Positions 1 through 8,616 of a stretch of 64,000 nucleotides of DNA are shown here, one piece after another. Position 1 is the stretch's first letter, and each line of letters starts with the position of its first letter. The stretch is from DAOPXV01 sp964551445. Lineage in GTDB: Bacteria; Muiribacteriota; UBA9980. The DNA lies in contig CAZKCG010000021.1 of NCBI GenBank assembly GCA_964551445.1, forward strand, positions 1 to 64,000, read 5' to 3'. The notes beneath the pieces are model-generated. The model saw only the letters and a program-made list of their open reading frames with translations. It ran no database searches and was not told where the DNA came from. Position numbers and translations under genes: made by a program.

Positions 1-1
1 G

Positions 2-1402
2 GTCGGGGGGTGGTATATGCAGCTAGGAACGGTAACTCAGAATTGCATGCACCCGGATGGATCGCCGTGGAAAACATCCATGGAGACCGACGCGGCCAAT
101 ATCAGCAGGCATATTCTTCCATACGAGATATGGCCGAACGGGCCTCATCCGAAAACGGCATATATTCCTTATTTCAACATCGATGATAAAACAGGGAAGC
201 TTGGAGTAATGAACGTTACCATGGGTTTTGATCATCCTACCTGGAAGGGCCCGAGAAAGGTGACCGATTCCGGCCCGACCGATAAATCAATATTCGCCGC
301 CGCCTCCTATGACGTCAAAGAAGACGTTTTCAATTGTCCCGATGTTCCTTCCGGCCTGCCGGATCAGCATCTCGCCACTTATAAAGTTTTCATGTCAAAG
401 ATAATCAACGAATCTTATAATAAAGGCTATAACTGGATCACCTCTAATTCTTATCCCGACGAGGAAAGCGAATACGTGCTCGAACCCGGAAGTAAATACA
501 CAATGAAACAAAATAACATAAAGGTACTTGAAAGCGCCACGGGCGAGGGGGATGACAGGTTTTTCTATGGCAAGACAGGCGGATGTCATGACGGAAACAA
601 ATTAAGGATACACCAGCAAAAAAAAGGCGAGCGCAGCATCGAAATTTTCGGAAACAACGGAATGTTCGCCGGATCGCTTTCCGCTCTGACGCTCATATCA
701 AAAGATTTTCAGAACCCTATGAAGTCTGACAGCACTAAACCCCTGACCGGTTACGATATCCGTCAGAAAGCTTCATATATTTTCAATAATTTTGAAGAAT
801 TCAAAAAGAATTTTTCCGATATCGCAGATAAAAATCCTGGATTACTCAATATAACCGAAGGCGGCATCTTTTATATCGACTCCGACGCGCAGGTGGATCT
901 GACGCTTGGAAACAAGATCGGCGAGATAAAATTCTATCAGAATCTTATTTTGGTCTGTAAAAAAGGCGTAAAGATCCCTAACATCATTAAAAGCGATTTC
1001 GCCGTCAAAAATAAATGCACTATGAGCGTTGTCGCGGTCGACGGCGATATCGTCATATCGGGCGAGCGGATCGAAGCTTCGCTCTCGGCGTTTGGAGACC
1101 GCGCCAGGATCACTAAAAATGTCGATTACTTTCAGATATTCGGAAATATTTATGCCGACGAGCTTTGTTTTGATCCGGAAGAAAGCGGCAGTATATTCAA
1201 GGTTGCCTCATTGTCCCCGGATATGACGGAAATAATCAGCCAAAGGCACATAAACCAGCCTTCAACGAAAGGATTCAACAGAATTTCCGTCACGTACGAT
1301 CCCGCGTTAGACCCTTGCGATATCGATAACTACCAGGCGCATTATAAATATTCGGTAGCGTCGAAACAAACATACTGGAAAACGACGAGTGAGAAAGAAT
1401 GA
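2..1402 (+). CDS. Unknown protein of a pilus-type operon, 5' end outside the window
   Basis: The reading frame is open from base 2; five codons precede the first ATG at 17 without a stop, so the real start probably lies left of the window and the N-terminus is missing. No family is recognised. The visible 461-466 residues are polar with no membrane segment. The last third (for example VDGDIVISGERIEA) has short Val/Ile strands separated by Gly/Asp, as in beta-helical or polymer-forming surface proteins. The stop overlaps the start of the next gene (ATGA), and two prepilin-like genes follow, so a role as an accessory or minor-pilin-like part (PilX/GspK-like position) is plausible. That role rests on neighbourhood only. 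Confidence 0.6.
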   Translation, partial: VGGWYMQLGTVTQNCMHPDGSPWKTSMETDAANISRHILPYEIWPNGPHPKTAYIPYFNIDDKTGKLGVMNVTMGFDHPTWKGPRKVTDSGPTDKSIFAAASYDVKEDVFNCPDVPSGLPDQHLATYKVFMSKIINESYNKGYNWITSNSYPDEESEYVLEPGSKYTMKQNNIKVLESATGEGDDRFFYGKTGGCHDGNKLRIHQQKKGERSIEIFGNNGMFAGSLSALTLISKDFQNPMKSDSTKPLTGYDIRQKASYIFNNFEEFKKNFSDIADKNPGLLNITEGGIFYIDSDAQVDLTLGNKIGEIKFYQNLILVCKKGVKIPNIIKSDFAVKNKCTMSVVAVDGDIVISGERIEASLSAFGDRARITKNVDYFQIFGNIYADELCFDPEESGSIFKVASLSPDMTEIISQRHINQPSTKGFNRISVTYDPALDPCDIDNYQAHYKYSVASKQTYWKTTSEKE

Positions 1403-1899
1403 AAAATAAAGATACAGCGGTCAAAAATAAATACGCTTTTTCGATGGTCGAACTTATTGTGGCGATAGCCCTTATATCGGTCGGCCTTATTCCTGTCTTT
1501 TCCATTTTCGGTTCAACTTCATCCGAGATCTCGGCGACCATAGACGAAATAATTCTGACGGGCTACGCCAACGAACTTATAGACGCCGTTATCAACCATA
1601 ATTACGATGAGATACCGGGCGGTTTTTCTTCCGAAGATATTTCTTCGTCAAATGATAAATTTTTTATCGGCCTCAGATCCAAGCTTTCCGAAATGAAGCC
1701 CGGATATAAAAGAGGCGTCGAAATTAAAACCGAGCCGGTTAATTTCGATCCGAGCCTCTTTCAGAACCTCGACATTTATACCCAGGAAAAATTCAACAAA
1801 ATAAAGAGTTTTAAGCTCATCAAAGTAGCGATAAGGTCCCTTCCGGTGTCCGGAAGGCCAAGAAAATTAGAGATTTGCGCGTTTTCAACCGCGGATTAG
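1399..1899 (+). CDS. Prepilin-like protein (type IV pilin / pseudopilin)
   Basis: 166 residues. A short charged leader is followed by the class III signal: Ala13, then Phe14-Ser-Met-Val-Glu18-Leu and about 20 hydrophobic residues. If cleaved after Ala13 the mature protein starts with Phe and has the conserved Glu at +5, the hallmark of type IV pilins and type II secretion pseudopilins. The residue before the cut is Ala instead of the usual Gly. The remainder is a soluble domain without recognised motifs. It starts inside the stop codon of the upstream gene and is followed by a second prepilin gene, so it belongs to a multi-gene pilus or pseudopilus operon. Which filament it joins cannot be said. 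Confidence 0.8.
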   Translation: MKNKDTAVKNKYAFSMVELIVAIALISVGLIPVFSIFGSTSSEISATIDEIILTGYANELIDAVINHNYDEIPGGFSSEDISSSNDKFFIGLRSKLSEMKPGYKRGVEIKTEPVNFDPSLFQNLDIYTQEKFNKIKSFKLIKVAIRSLPVSGRPRKLEICAFSTAD

Positions 1900-1992
1900 C
1901 GGCTGCCGCCAGGCTTATACATGGGTAACGGCCGCCGTTGCGAAAATTTGTGAAAGGTTTCGCACATGCGGCGTGACAGCGGAGGACATACA

Positions 1993-2781
1993 ATGAAATT
2001 AAACAAAAAAGCCTTCACGGTAGTGGAGATGATCGTGGCCACGGCAATATTCGGCCTTGTAATGTCGATGGTGTACGGCTTTCTTATACACGGCGTTTCC
2101 TCCAATGAAAAGGGCATAAAAAATATCGACGCGATACAGGACATGGCCTTTATCATCCATAATCTTCGAAGCGATCTTCGAACGCTGATAGAATTCAACG
2201 AAGACAAAGAATCTTACATCATATTCGATAAGGCATCTAAAAGCCTTAAATTTACTGCTGTTAGCGGCGTGAGTGATCAGGGCGTCGTCCTTTACTCTCA
2301 GATCCTTTATTATTTCGATAAAAAAGCTTTATATAAAAAGTTTCATTTGATGAAGGACGAAAATACCATGGGAGATGAAACGGTATATGAGCTCGCCAAA
2401 ATGAACAAAATAAAAGACCTTCATTTCGAGATATGCGACTCGGAAGGAAAGCCGGTTTCGTCATCGCCTGAGATAAGAGCTGCTAAACCGCCTAAATTAC
2501 TCAAAGCAAGAATTATACATTCATCGAACGCGCGCCTGGAGGTTAACATCAGCCTTTATTCAACTTACATCAAGCCTAAAAATACCGCCGATAACTATTG
2601 GGTTTTGGCCAGCAAGGTCATTCCGATGGATATGAAGTTCGATGCTATCACGCCCTGCGCGGAATTCGAAATAGACACCGCCGGAAATCCTTCAACCGCA
2701 GTTACGCGCCGTGGGATAAGGGTCGGCCGCAATATGGGTATCCCGTCTTCCGGTCAGAACGTGCCTGACGGCGAACAATGA
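1993..2781 (+). CDS. Prepilin-like protein, GspJ/PulJ-like minor pseudopilin
   Basis: 262 residues from ATG 1993, chosen because GGAGG lies at 1981-1985, seven bases upstream; an in-frame ATG at 1966 has no such site. The N-terminus reads KKAFTVVEMIVATAI: prepilin peptidase region with Ala7 at -1, Phe8 at +1 and Glu12 at +5, followed by a hydrophobic helix. The length and the large C-terminal domain fit minor pseudopilins of the GspJ/PulJ type better than a major pilin. It is the third gene in a row in this operon and shares the Ala-for-Gly change at -1 with its neighbour, which suggests the same processing enzyme handles both. Confidence 0.8.
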   Translation: MKLNKKAFTVVEMIVATAIFGLVMSMVYGFLIHGVSSNEKGIKNIDAIQDMAFIIHNLRSDLRTLIEFNEDKESYIIFDKASKSLKFTAVSGVSDQGVVLYSQILYYFDKKALYKKFHLMKDENTMGDETVYELAKMNKIKDLHFEICDSEGKPVSSSPEIRAAKPPKLLKARIIHSSNARLEVNISLYSTYIKPKNTADNYWVLASKVIPMDMKFDAITPCAEFEIDTAGNPSTAVTRRGIRVGRNMGIPSSGQNVPDGEQ

Positions 2782-2969
2782 AACTAACAAAATAAATCGG
2801 AATGGGTGCTTGCATTCATTCTGATTTTTGGTTATTATATGTGCGGTACAGGTAAGAGCGCTGAAACGAAAACAAAAGATCAATGAAACAGGTATGTTTC
2901 AAAGGTGAAATATTCAGAACCATTAAAGCGTTTTTTACATTAACGAAATTTAATTACGGGGTGAATAAA

Positions 2970-4043
2970 TTGCAAAAAGTGTTCTTAAAAAACAGGTTGT
3001 CTATTTTCATAATAACGGTGATCATATTATTTTCAACTATCGTCGCGGCCCGTTCCGAAATGGTTTTTTCTCCGAAACCGCTCTTTGAGGTAGCCGTCGG
3101 CGAGAATTCTCCCGAAAAACTCGGTAAAGACATAAACGAAGAAGAGATCACAAATTATGACAAGTTTTATTTTCCGGCGTCTTTTGCCGCTTTTGAAGCG
3201 TCCGGCGTCATAATGGTGCTTGATTCATATAAAGACAGGATCTGTAAATACGACCTTTCCGGCAAATTCACGGGCGCCGTAAAACTCCCGTTCAAAAAGC
3301 ACGCCATCGATTTTGCCTGGTTCCCCGGCACGAGAACTGCCTTTTTCGTATTCCAGGAAAGCCGCGAGATAGGCCTTTTGAAAGGTGACATTTTAAAAAA
3401 TAACGAATTCGAGTCCTTCAAATTTTTCAACGCGCCCGCGCTCACCGGCGGATCGGTTCCCGAAGATTTCAGCGTCCAGAGGATATGGCCGGCTGACAGT
3501 CTCAACACAGTTGAAAGCACTTTCCTGCTCAACGTTAATTCAAACGCCGTGAAAGATCTCGCGTTTGCTTTCAGAACTGACGAACTTAAAAGGCTGACCG
3601 AACTGCCCGCTGAGTTTGCCGCCCCCGGTGCCTTTCAGGGAAAACGCGCCGCCGTCGCCGTCGAGATTCGCGATTCCGAAGCCGTCATGATCTCGCAGGA
3701 ATTCGCGTCTGGTGAATCCGACTGGGTCGTCCTTTTGAACGAACTCGCGCCAAAGACAGGAAAAGGCTTCAAAAACATCCGCGTCGCCGGAACCGACTCC
3801 AGAAATAATGTTTACATCGAAGCGCTCTACGGAAACGCGGAGGACGCCATAACTGAGGCTTTCATCTATAAATTCACCAAAAACGGTCGTTTCGCGGGCC
3901 GCGTTCAGATCCCGAAATCACCTGAGATGCTTTCAAACCGCTTCATATACGTGGACGCCGGCGGCTCGGTTTTCTACATGAAAAAAAGCGATGACATGAA
4001 AAAGATCCAGTTCTTTAAATTCGAAGTTACCGAACTGAATTGA
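2970..4043 (+). CDS. Exported beta-propeller-like protein of unknown function
   Basis: Start set at TTG 2970, six bases after GGGGTGA (2958-2964), the ribosome-site type used repeatedly in this window. From there the protein begins with a basic stretch and a hydrophobic helix ending near VAARSE, a Sec signal peptide. The frame is open upstream to ATG 2883, but that adds a long polar N-terminus and no better site. The mature part has alternating short strands such as VIMVLDSYKDRICKYDLSG, typical of NHL/six-bladed propeller repeats; no catalytic residues are seen. It lies between the pilin genes and a second exported unknown gene (22-base gap), so it may be part of the same envelope operon. Confidence 0.65.
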   Translation: MQKVFLKNRLSIFIITVIILFSTIVAARSEMVFSPKPLFEVAVGENSPEKLGKDINEEEITNYDKFYFPASFAAFEASGVIMVLDSYKDRICKYDLSGKFTGAVKLPFKKHAIDFAWFPGTRTAFFVFQESREIGLLKGDILKNNEFESFKFFNAPALTGGSVPEDFSVQRIWPADSLNTVESTFLLNVNSNAVKDLAFAFRTDELKRLTELPAEFAAPGAFQGKRAAVAVEIRDSEAVMISQEFASGESDWVVLLNELAPKTGKGFKNIRVAGTDSRNNVYIEALYGNAEDAITEAFIYKFTKNGRFAGRVQIPKSPEMLSNRFIYVDAGGSVFYMKKSDDMKKIQFFKFEVTELN

Positions 4044-4064
4044 ACTGAAAAAGGAGCTGGAACC

Positions 4065-4703
4065 GTGTTCGATACGATCAAACGTTTTCCGATAACGGTC
4101 ATCTTTATAGCATTGGCGGCGGTTTATGTTACCCTGGCCGTTGTCCGGACCGGTCCGGTTTTCAATACTGCCGTTTCGGCGGCTCCGGAACTGGAAATGT
4201 TAAAAAAATTTGCGGATAAACCATCCAGAAATTGCAGTTATGAAATGGAATATACTTATCCGGAAGGCATCCCCAAAAGCCGCAATAAATATTATTGTCT
4301 CGATCCGGAAACATTTCGGATCGAAGAACTCGACGGAGCGGGAAATATTACCTGCGTGACGGTTATTTCCCCCGAAGGATCCCAGATGTTCGATCGCAAA
4401 GAAAATAAATTTTTCCCGATCGCCGAGGACGGCAACAATAAGATAATGACGCTATCCGGTCATATCAACTTTCAATGTTCAAAAGCGGTGAAAATAATCG
4501 AAGAAAAAAACGCCGAGGAAAGGAAATATTCTATATTCGACCGCGCGGGCAACATATACATTCATTATTTAGACAATAAAAACGGTTGTTTTATCAGAAG
4601 TGAAAGTTACTCAAAAAATAACGTCAAAATTTCAATGACCAAATATAGCGGTTGGAAATTTGAAAGGATCGATCCCGACATGTTCAAAAAAAGATCGTTT
4701 TGA
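4065..4703 (+). CDS. Exported hypothetical protein, LolA/LppX-like size and pattern
   Basis: 212 residues from GTG 4065, preceded by AAGGAG nine bases upstream. An N-terminal hydrophobic segment (residues about 8-27) is a signal anchor or signal peptide. The rest alternates strands with paired motifs such as YEMEYTYPEG and QMFDRKENKFFP, which recalls outer-membrane lipoprotein carrier-type folds that measure an amphiphilic ligand, but no family assignment is secure. It follows the propeller-like gene after 22 bases and is probably co-transcribed with it. No function is claimed. Confidence 0.6.
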   Translation: MFDTIKRFPITVIFIALAAVYVTLAVVRTGPVFNTAVSAAPELEMLKKFADKPSRNCSYEMEYTYPEGIPKSRNKYYCLDPETFRIEELDGAGNITCVTVISPEGSQMFDRKENKFFPIAEDGNNKIMTLSGHINFQCSKAVKIIEEKNAEERKYSIFDRAGNIYIHYLDNKNGCFIRSESYSKNNVKISMTKYSGWKFERIDPDMFKKRSF

Positions 4704-4746
4704 ACTTTCAGAACCTGTTAAGCATCTTGCCGCGGTGAAAAAATAG

Positions 4747-4776
4747 TGAACAATTTTTGTGAAATATCAGTATACT
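4747..4776 (+). promoter_or_regulatory. Possible sigma-70-type promoter for the metallophosphoesterase fusion
   Basis: TGAACA (4747-4752), 18 bases, then TATACT (4771-4776), about 45 bases before ATG 4820. A TATAAT at 4800-4805 is too close to the start because it would leave out the GGGGTGA ribosome site at 4806-4812. Moderate match only. Confidence 0.35.
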
Positions 4777-4819
4777 TACCCGGAATTGTTTTAAATATAT
4801 ATAATGGGGTGAATTTTTT

Positions 4820-6994
4820 ATGAGAAAATTAAAGATGAACGCCGCTTTTAATGCATCAAGTCTATTCGTCTTAGCGGTTTTTATAGCGTGCCTGGCTTTT
4901 ATGCCTCTGTTTTCGCATTCCGCGTCGGCCGGCATAAATGACGTCCAGAACGCTCTCGAGGCCGGCACGGTCACGACATCCAATGAAGGCACGCAGACCG
5001 CCGTTTCCGAATCCGAAGCGGTCGAAGCCGCCGTGAAAAAGGCTGAAAACTATGAACTCGCTATTATTACCGACCTTCACGTTAACGCTAAAGATTATGA
5101 CGCCAAAGAAAAAGTGATAAAGATACTCAACGGCTGGAGCAATATCGACGCCGTAGCGATACTCGGCGATATCAGCCAGCAGATCGCCTCGCCGTCCGAA
5201 TTCGCCAGATCAAAAAAATTCCTCGACGGCCTCCATCACAAAAAATATTGCGTAACCGGAAATCACGATTATATCTACGAAGATAAACTCAAGGAAAACG
5301 GAAAGAAGGACCGCGGCGAGCCCAAAGAAAAAAAGGAAAAACTCGAAAGATTCATGAAGGCATACGGCCTTAAATCGCCTCACTACGCTGTTAAGGCTGG
5401 CGGCTACCTTCTTGTTTTCTTATGCGCCGACGAACTGGACGGAAAACATATCGTAACGCTTTCTGATAACGCTCTCGACTGGCTTGATAAAACGCTCGAT
5501 AAGAACAGGAGCGTTCCCACGATAATATTCTGCCATGCCCCGCTCGAAGGATCGCTTGAAAAGGTCGGAGAACTCGGCACCGGTTCATTCGTTCATCCGG
5601 CCGGCCGCGTAGAAAAGATACTTGAGGCTCATGAACAGGTTTTTATGTGGGCTTCCGGTCATACACACACGAAGCCCGGCAGTGAAAATTTCATGTCTTC
5701 CTCAAATTTCTGGAAAAAACAGATACATGTGGTCCATAACCCTAATCTTACCGAAAAAGGCGGCTGGATAAACACTCTCACTCTTATGCCGGATCATGTC
5801 ATCGTTAAAACATACGACTGCCAGAAAAAAGAGTGGCTGAAAAAATACGAGAGGACCTTTAAGCATAAATTCGCAAAAGTTACCGCTGATGATAATAAAG
5901 ACAAAGAAAATGAAAAAGACCAGGATAAAAAAGACGCCGAAGAAAAAGATAAAGAAGATATGAGCGGAATAGTCGTTCCGGGATTAGACAACGCGAAGGT
6001 CAGATCGTCCGCCTGGGGCCCGGTCATAGGAACTCTCTTTTCAGGGAAATTCGTCGATATCAAGGGGACCGAGGGCGACTGGTATATAATCGACCACGAA
6101 GGCAAAAAGGGTTATGTCCTCAAACAGGCGCTTCTGACCAATATCGGCGACAAGTCGAAACTCAAGAAGACGGAGGGAGAAGGAACCGTCAACGTCAATC
6201 CTTCATTCGGCCTTAACGTGCGCGACGGCGCGTGGGGCGATAAGATCGGAAAACTTAAGGACGGCGACAAGATCGATATAATCGGCCAGGAAGGCGACTG
6301 GTACAAGATAAAATTCAACGGAAAGACCGGATTCGTTTATAAGAACTATATAAAAGCCTCTTTTGACAAAGGCTCTAAAGCGCCGGCGGGCGAAGACGCA
6401 AAAAAAGGCGATGAAAAACCCTCTGAAGCGGCTAAACCTGAGGAAACTTCAGCAAAAGCTTCGGACGACGATAAAACGGCCAAAGATGGAATAACCGGTT
6501 CGAAAGGTTTTGAAGCCGGCGGATTGTTGAACGTTCCCGAGCGCGCACAGAGAGCACGCGAGAACGGCTCGATCGGAAGCTCGCTTTGCGGGCCGACTTC
6601 TCTTGCAATGGCGCTTGATTTTTACGGGATAAATAAGTCCACAATAAACGTTTCGAAAGAAACCAAAACCCTCAGCAGCAGCGGCGCATGGCAGGGAACC
6701 TGCTGTGAGAACATTCTCGCGGCCGCTAAAAAGAACCTTCCCGGAAGCTATATGAAATCGAATATGAGCATAGATACTCTTAAAGATATCACCGCCAGCG
6801 GAAAGCCGGTAGTCGTAAACGTTGATACTCAAGGATACTGGAGCAAAGGCCATTACATGGTAGTGACCGGCGTGAAGGACGGAAAGGTATATGTCAACGA
6901 CCCGTGGGCCGGCGGCCAGAGAACTTATTCATTCGCGTCCTTTAAGGCCCAGTGGGCGACGCGCAGCAACCGTGGAGTAATCGTTCAACCGTAA
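4820..6994 (+). CDS. Exported metallophosphoesterase - SH3b - SH3b - C39-like cysteine peptidase fusion
   Basis: 724 residues. The signal peptide ends near SHSASA (residue 37). A calcineurin-like metallophosphoesterase spans about 78-330, with metal ligands in DLH (85-87), GDIS (116-119), GNHD (147-150), CHAP (His239) and GHTH (280-283). A Lys/Glu/Asp linker (about 350-385) leads to two bacterial SH3 domains (about 390-437 and 462-512), each with an EGDWY core. After a second charged linker a papain-like C39-family domain (about 568-724) carries Cys590 (SSLCGPTS), His678 (GHYM) and Asn693/Asp694. The SH3b pair suggests binding to cell wall or surface. Both enzyme domains look intact. Start fixed by GGGGTGA and the signal peptide. 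Substrates are unknown. Confidence 0.88.
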   Translation: MRKLKMNAAFNASSLFVLAVFIACLAFMPLFSHSASAGINDVQNALEAGTVTTSNEGTQTAVSESEAVEAAVKKAENYELAIITDLHVNAKDYDAKEKVIKILNGWSNIDAVAILGDISQQIASPSEFARSKKFLDGLHHKKYCVTGNHDYIYEDKLKENGKKDRGEPKEKKEKLERFMKAYGLKSPHYAVKAGGYLLVFLCADELDGKHIVTLSDNALDWLDKTLDKNRSVPTIIFCHAPLEGSLEKVGELGTGSFVHPAGRVEKILEAHEQVFMWASGHTHTKPGSENFMSSSNFWKKQIHVVHNPNLTEKGGWINTLTLMPDHVIVKTYDCQKKEWLKKYERTFKHKFAKVTADDNKDKENEKDQDKKDAEEKDKEDMSGIVVPGLDNAKVRSSAWGPVIGTLFSGKFVDIKGTEGDWYIIDHEGKKGYVLKQALLTNIGDKSKLKKTEGEGTVNVNPSFGLNVRDGAWGDKIGKLKDGDKIDIIGQEGDWYKIKFNGKTGFVYKNYIKASFDKGSKAPAGEDAKKGDEKPSEAAKPEETSAKASDDDKTAKDGITGSKGFEAGGLLNVPERAQRARENGSIGSSLCGPTSLAMALDFYGINKSTINVSKETKTLSSSGAWQGTCCENILAAAKKNLPGSYMKSNMSIDTLKDITASGKPVVVNVDTQGYWSKGHYMVVTGVKDGKVYVNDPWAGGQRTYSFASFKAQWATRSNRGVIVQP

Positions 6995-7060
6995 TTCGAC
7001 CATGGGGCCTGCCGGACTGGATGTGTGCCGGATCAAATTTAATAATGCATAAATTTAAAT

Positions 7061-7097
7061 AAAAAGCGCCGGAACGTAAATAGCGTTCCGGCCTTTT
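7061..7097 (+). terminator. Rho-independent terminator after the phosphoesterase-peptidase gene
   Basis: A perfect nine-base-pair stem (GCCGGAACG at 7068-7076 with its complement at 7084-7092) and a seven-base loop, followed by CTTTTC. It lies 70 bases past the stop at 6994 with no gene between. Confidence 0.75.
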
Positions 7098-7163
7098 CAC
7101 AGGCGCGATCTTTTCAGCCGCATGATTTAAGCGCGCGCAACCGGATGCTTATAATTCAAACGC

Positions 7164-7192
7164 TTTACAATAAGAGCTTTTTATGATATAAA
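7164..7192 (+). promoter_or_regulatory. Sigma-70-type promoter for the 7.2-kb gene run
   Basis: TTTACA (7164-7169), a 17-base spacer and TATAAA (7187-7192), about 55 bases before ATG 7247 and just after the terminator. It may drive the membrane/TPR gene and the biosynthetic genes behind it. Confidence 0.55.
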
Positions 7193-7246
7193 ATTATTTG
7201 TGATCGATTAAGATCAATAGTTTTAAAAAAGCGGGTAAAATATTTT

Positions 7247-8596
7247 ATGTTTCTAAACAGGTTCGAAGATAAAACCATAATAAAAGCAGCGAAGTATTTA
7301 ATACTTTCGCTTGGCTTATTTTCTTTGGTACAGTTTCTGGCCGTTTTATACGATCTGTTTTTTTCAGGCGGCGGGCCGACCGTGATGAGGGTCTTTTCTC
7401 TCTTCGCCGTTTCAAAAAAAATGCTCGCGGCCGTCGGGCTTTTCCATCTGGCTGCGGCTCTTTTTTTATTTCGCGGCATGCTGAAAAGATCGTTCCTTCT
7501 TTTCACTTATATAGCGTGGGCCCAATTGATACTTTTCGCGGTAGGTTTCATGGCTTTCGGGATCTTCTGCGGCCCCGCCGGCGCGCTGCCTCAGCTTGTT
7601 TTCGCGGCCGTAATAACGGCGCTTTCGGGGGTTGGAAAGATCCGCTCGGCGTTCGATTCCGACACGCCTGAGTATAAGCGCCAATATAAGGTTCTGGCGC
7701 GTTTGTTTATATTTATCGTCATTATTTATGGTCTTTATATGACATATTTTGCCATGAATTATCCTTACGCGTTCTCACCCGCCGGAGTTACCGAAGATTA
7801 TCGCGCGACGGCGCTGTTCGCTGGAAACACCGATACGGCGGGCACGACCGAAATATACGGTTTTAAGGTCATGATCCCGCAAGGGTTTTCGTTAAGCGGC
7901 GTAAGCCGCGGGGAAGCGTCCGATAATTGCGGGGCTTACGACAAAGTCCTTTTCGCAAGCGGAAGCGATCAGATCCTGCTTACCACGAAAAACGGTATTC
8001 TCATCGAACAACTTTATTTAATGACGGCGACATTTGACGTTAAAGACAGTTATGAGTATTTCACTAATTATATCAACGACAGATACGGCATAGTCTGGAT
8101 GACGGTCAAAGCCCTGGGGCAATATGAATACCGCGGTTTCAAAGCGGACGGCTGGCGCGGATATATAGAAAGAGGCCCGCTTCTTCATGACGGCAGGTAT
8201 TTTGCGAAAAACTTCAATATCTGGAGCGACGATCCGGAGGCCGGAGCGAGGCTCGAGATCTCGTTCTTCTTCAAAGACGGCGGCCCCGCGCCGGATCTCG
8301 CGTCGAAAATTTTATCTTCCCTCAGGATATCAAAAGCCGTCCCGTCGTTTTCGGATAATATGAAAAACGCGGTCGGTAAAATAGATTCAGGCGAGTTCGA
8401 CGCAGCCATGATATTTCTGGCGAACGCTCTTTCGCAGGATTTTAAAAGCGCGGACGCGCATTATTACATGGCGCGCTGCCATATCTCGCGGGGCGAGCCC
8501 GGCAGAAAGAATTGTCTGATGCATATAGACGAGGCGCTGAAGATCGATCCCGCTCATAAAGCTGCTTTAGAACTTAAAACGAAGACTAAGAATTGA
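7247..8596 (+). CDS. Membrane protein with C-terminal TPR-like region, unknown function
   Basis: 449 residues. The first ~180 residues hold about four to five hydrophobic segments (near 14-37, 58-78, 83-108, 114-128 and 150-170). A soluble domain of about 190 residues follows, starting at YGFKVMIPQGFSL and reminiscent of domains that fit a 'protein plus error' profile, but not recognised. Residues about 365-445 are helical and repetitive (ALSQDFKSADAHYYMARCHI, then HIDEALKIDPAHKAALELK), fitting two TPR units. The stop is 20 bases before the next gene, so it may be the first gene of the biosynthetic run, though nothing in it indicates a metabolic role. Confidence 0.6.
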   Translation: MFLNRFEDKTIIKAAKYLILSLGLFSLVQFLAVLYDLFFSGGGPTVMRVFSLFAVSKKMLAAVGLFHLAAALFLFRGMLKRSFLLFTYIAWAQLILFAVGFMAFGIFCGPAGALPQLVFAAVITALSGVGKIRSAFDSDTPEYKRQYKVLARLFIFIVIIYGLYMTYFAMNYPYAFSPAGVTEDYRATALFAGNTDTAGTTEIYGFKVMIPQGFSLSGVSRGEASDNCGAYDKVLFASGSDQILLTTKNGILIEQLYLMTATFDVKDSYEYFTNYINDRYGIVWMTVKALGQYEYRGFKADGWRGYIERGPLLHDGRYFAKNFNIWSDDPEAGARLEISFFFKDGGPAPDLASKILSSLRISKAVPSFSDNMKNAVGKIDSGEFDAAMIFLANALSQDFKSADAHYYMARCHISRGEPGRKNCLMHIDEALKIDPAHKAALELKTKTKN

Positions 8597-8616
8597 TCAT
8601 AATGGAGTAATTTGCG

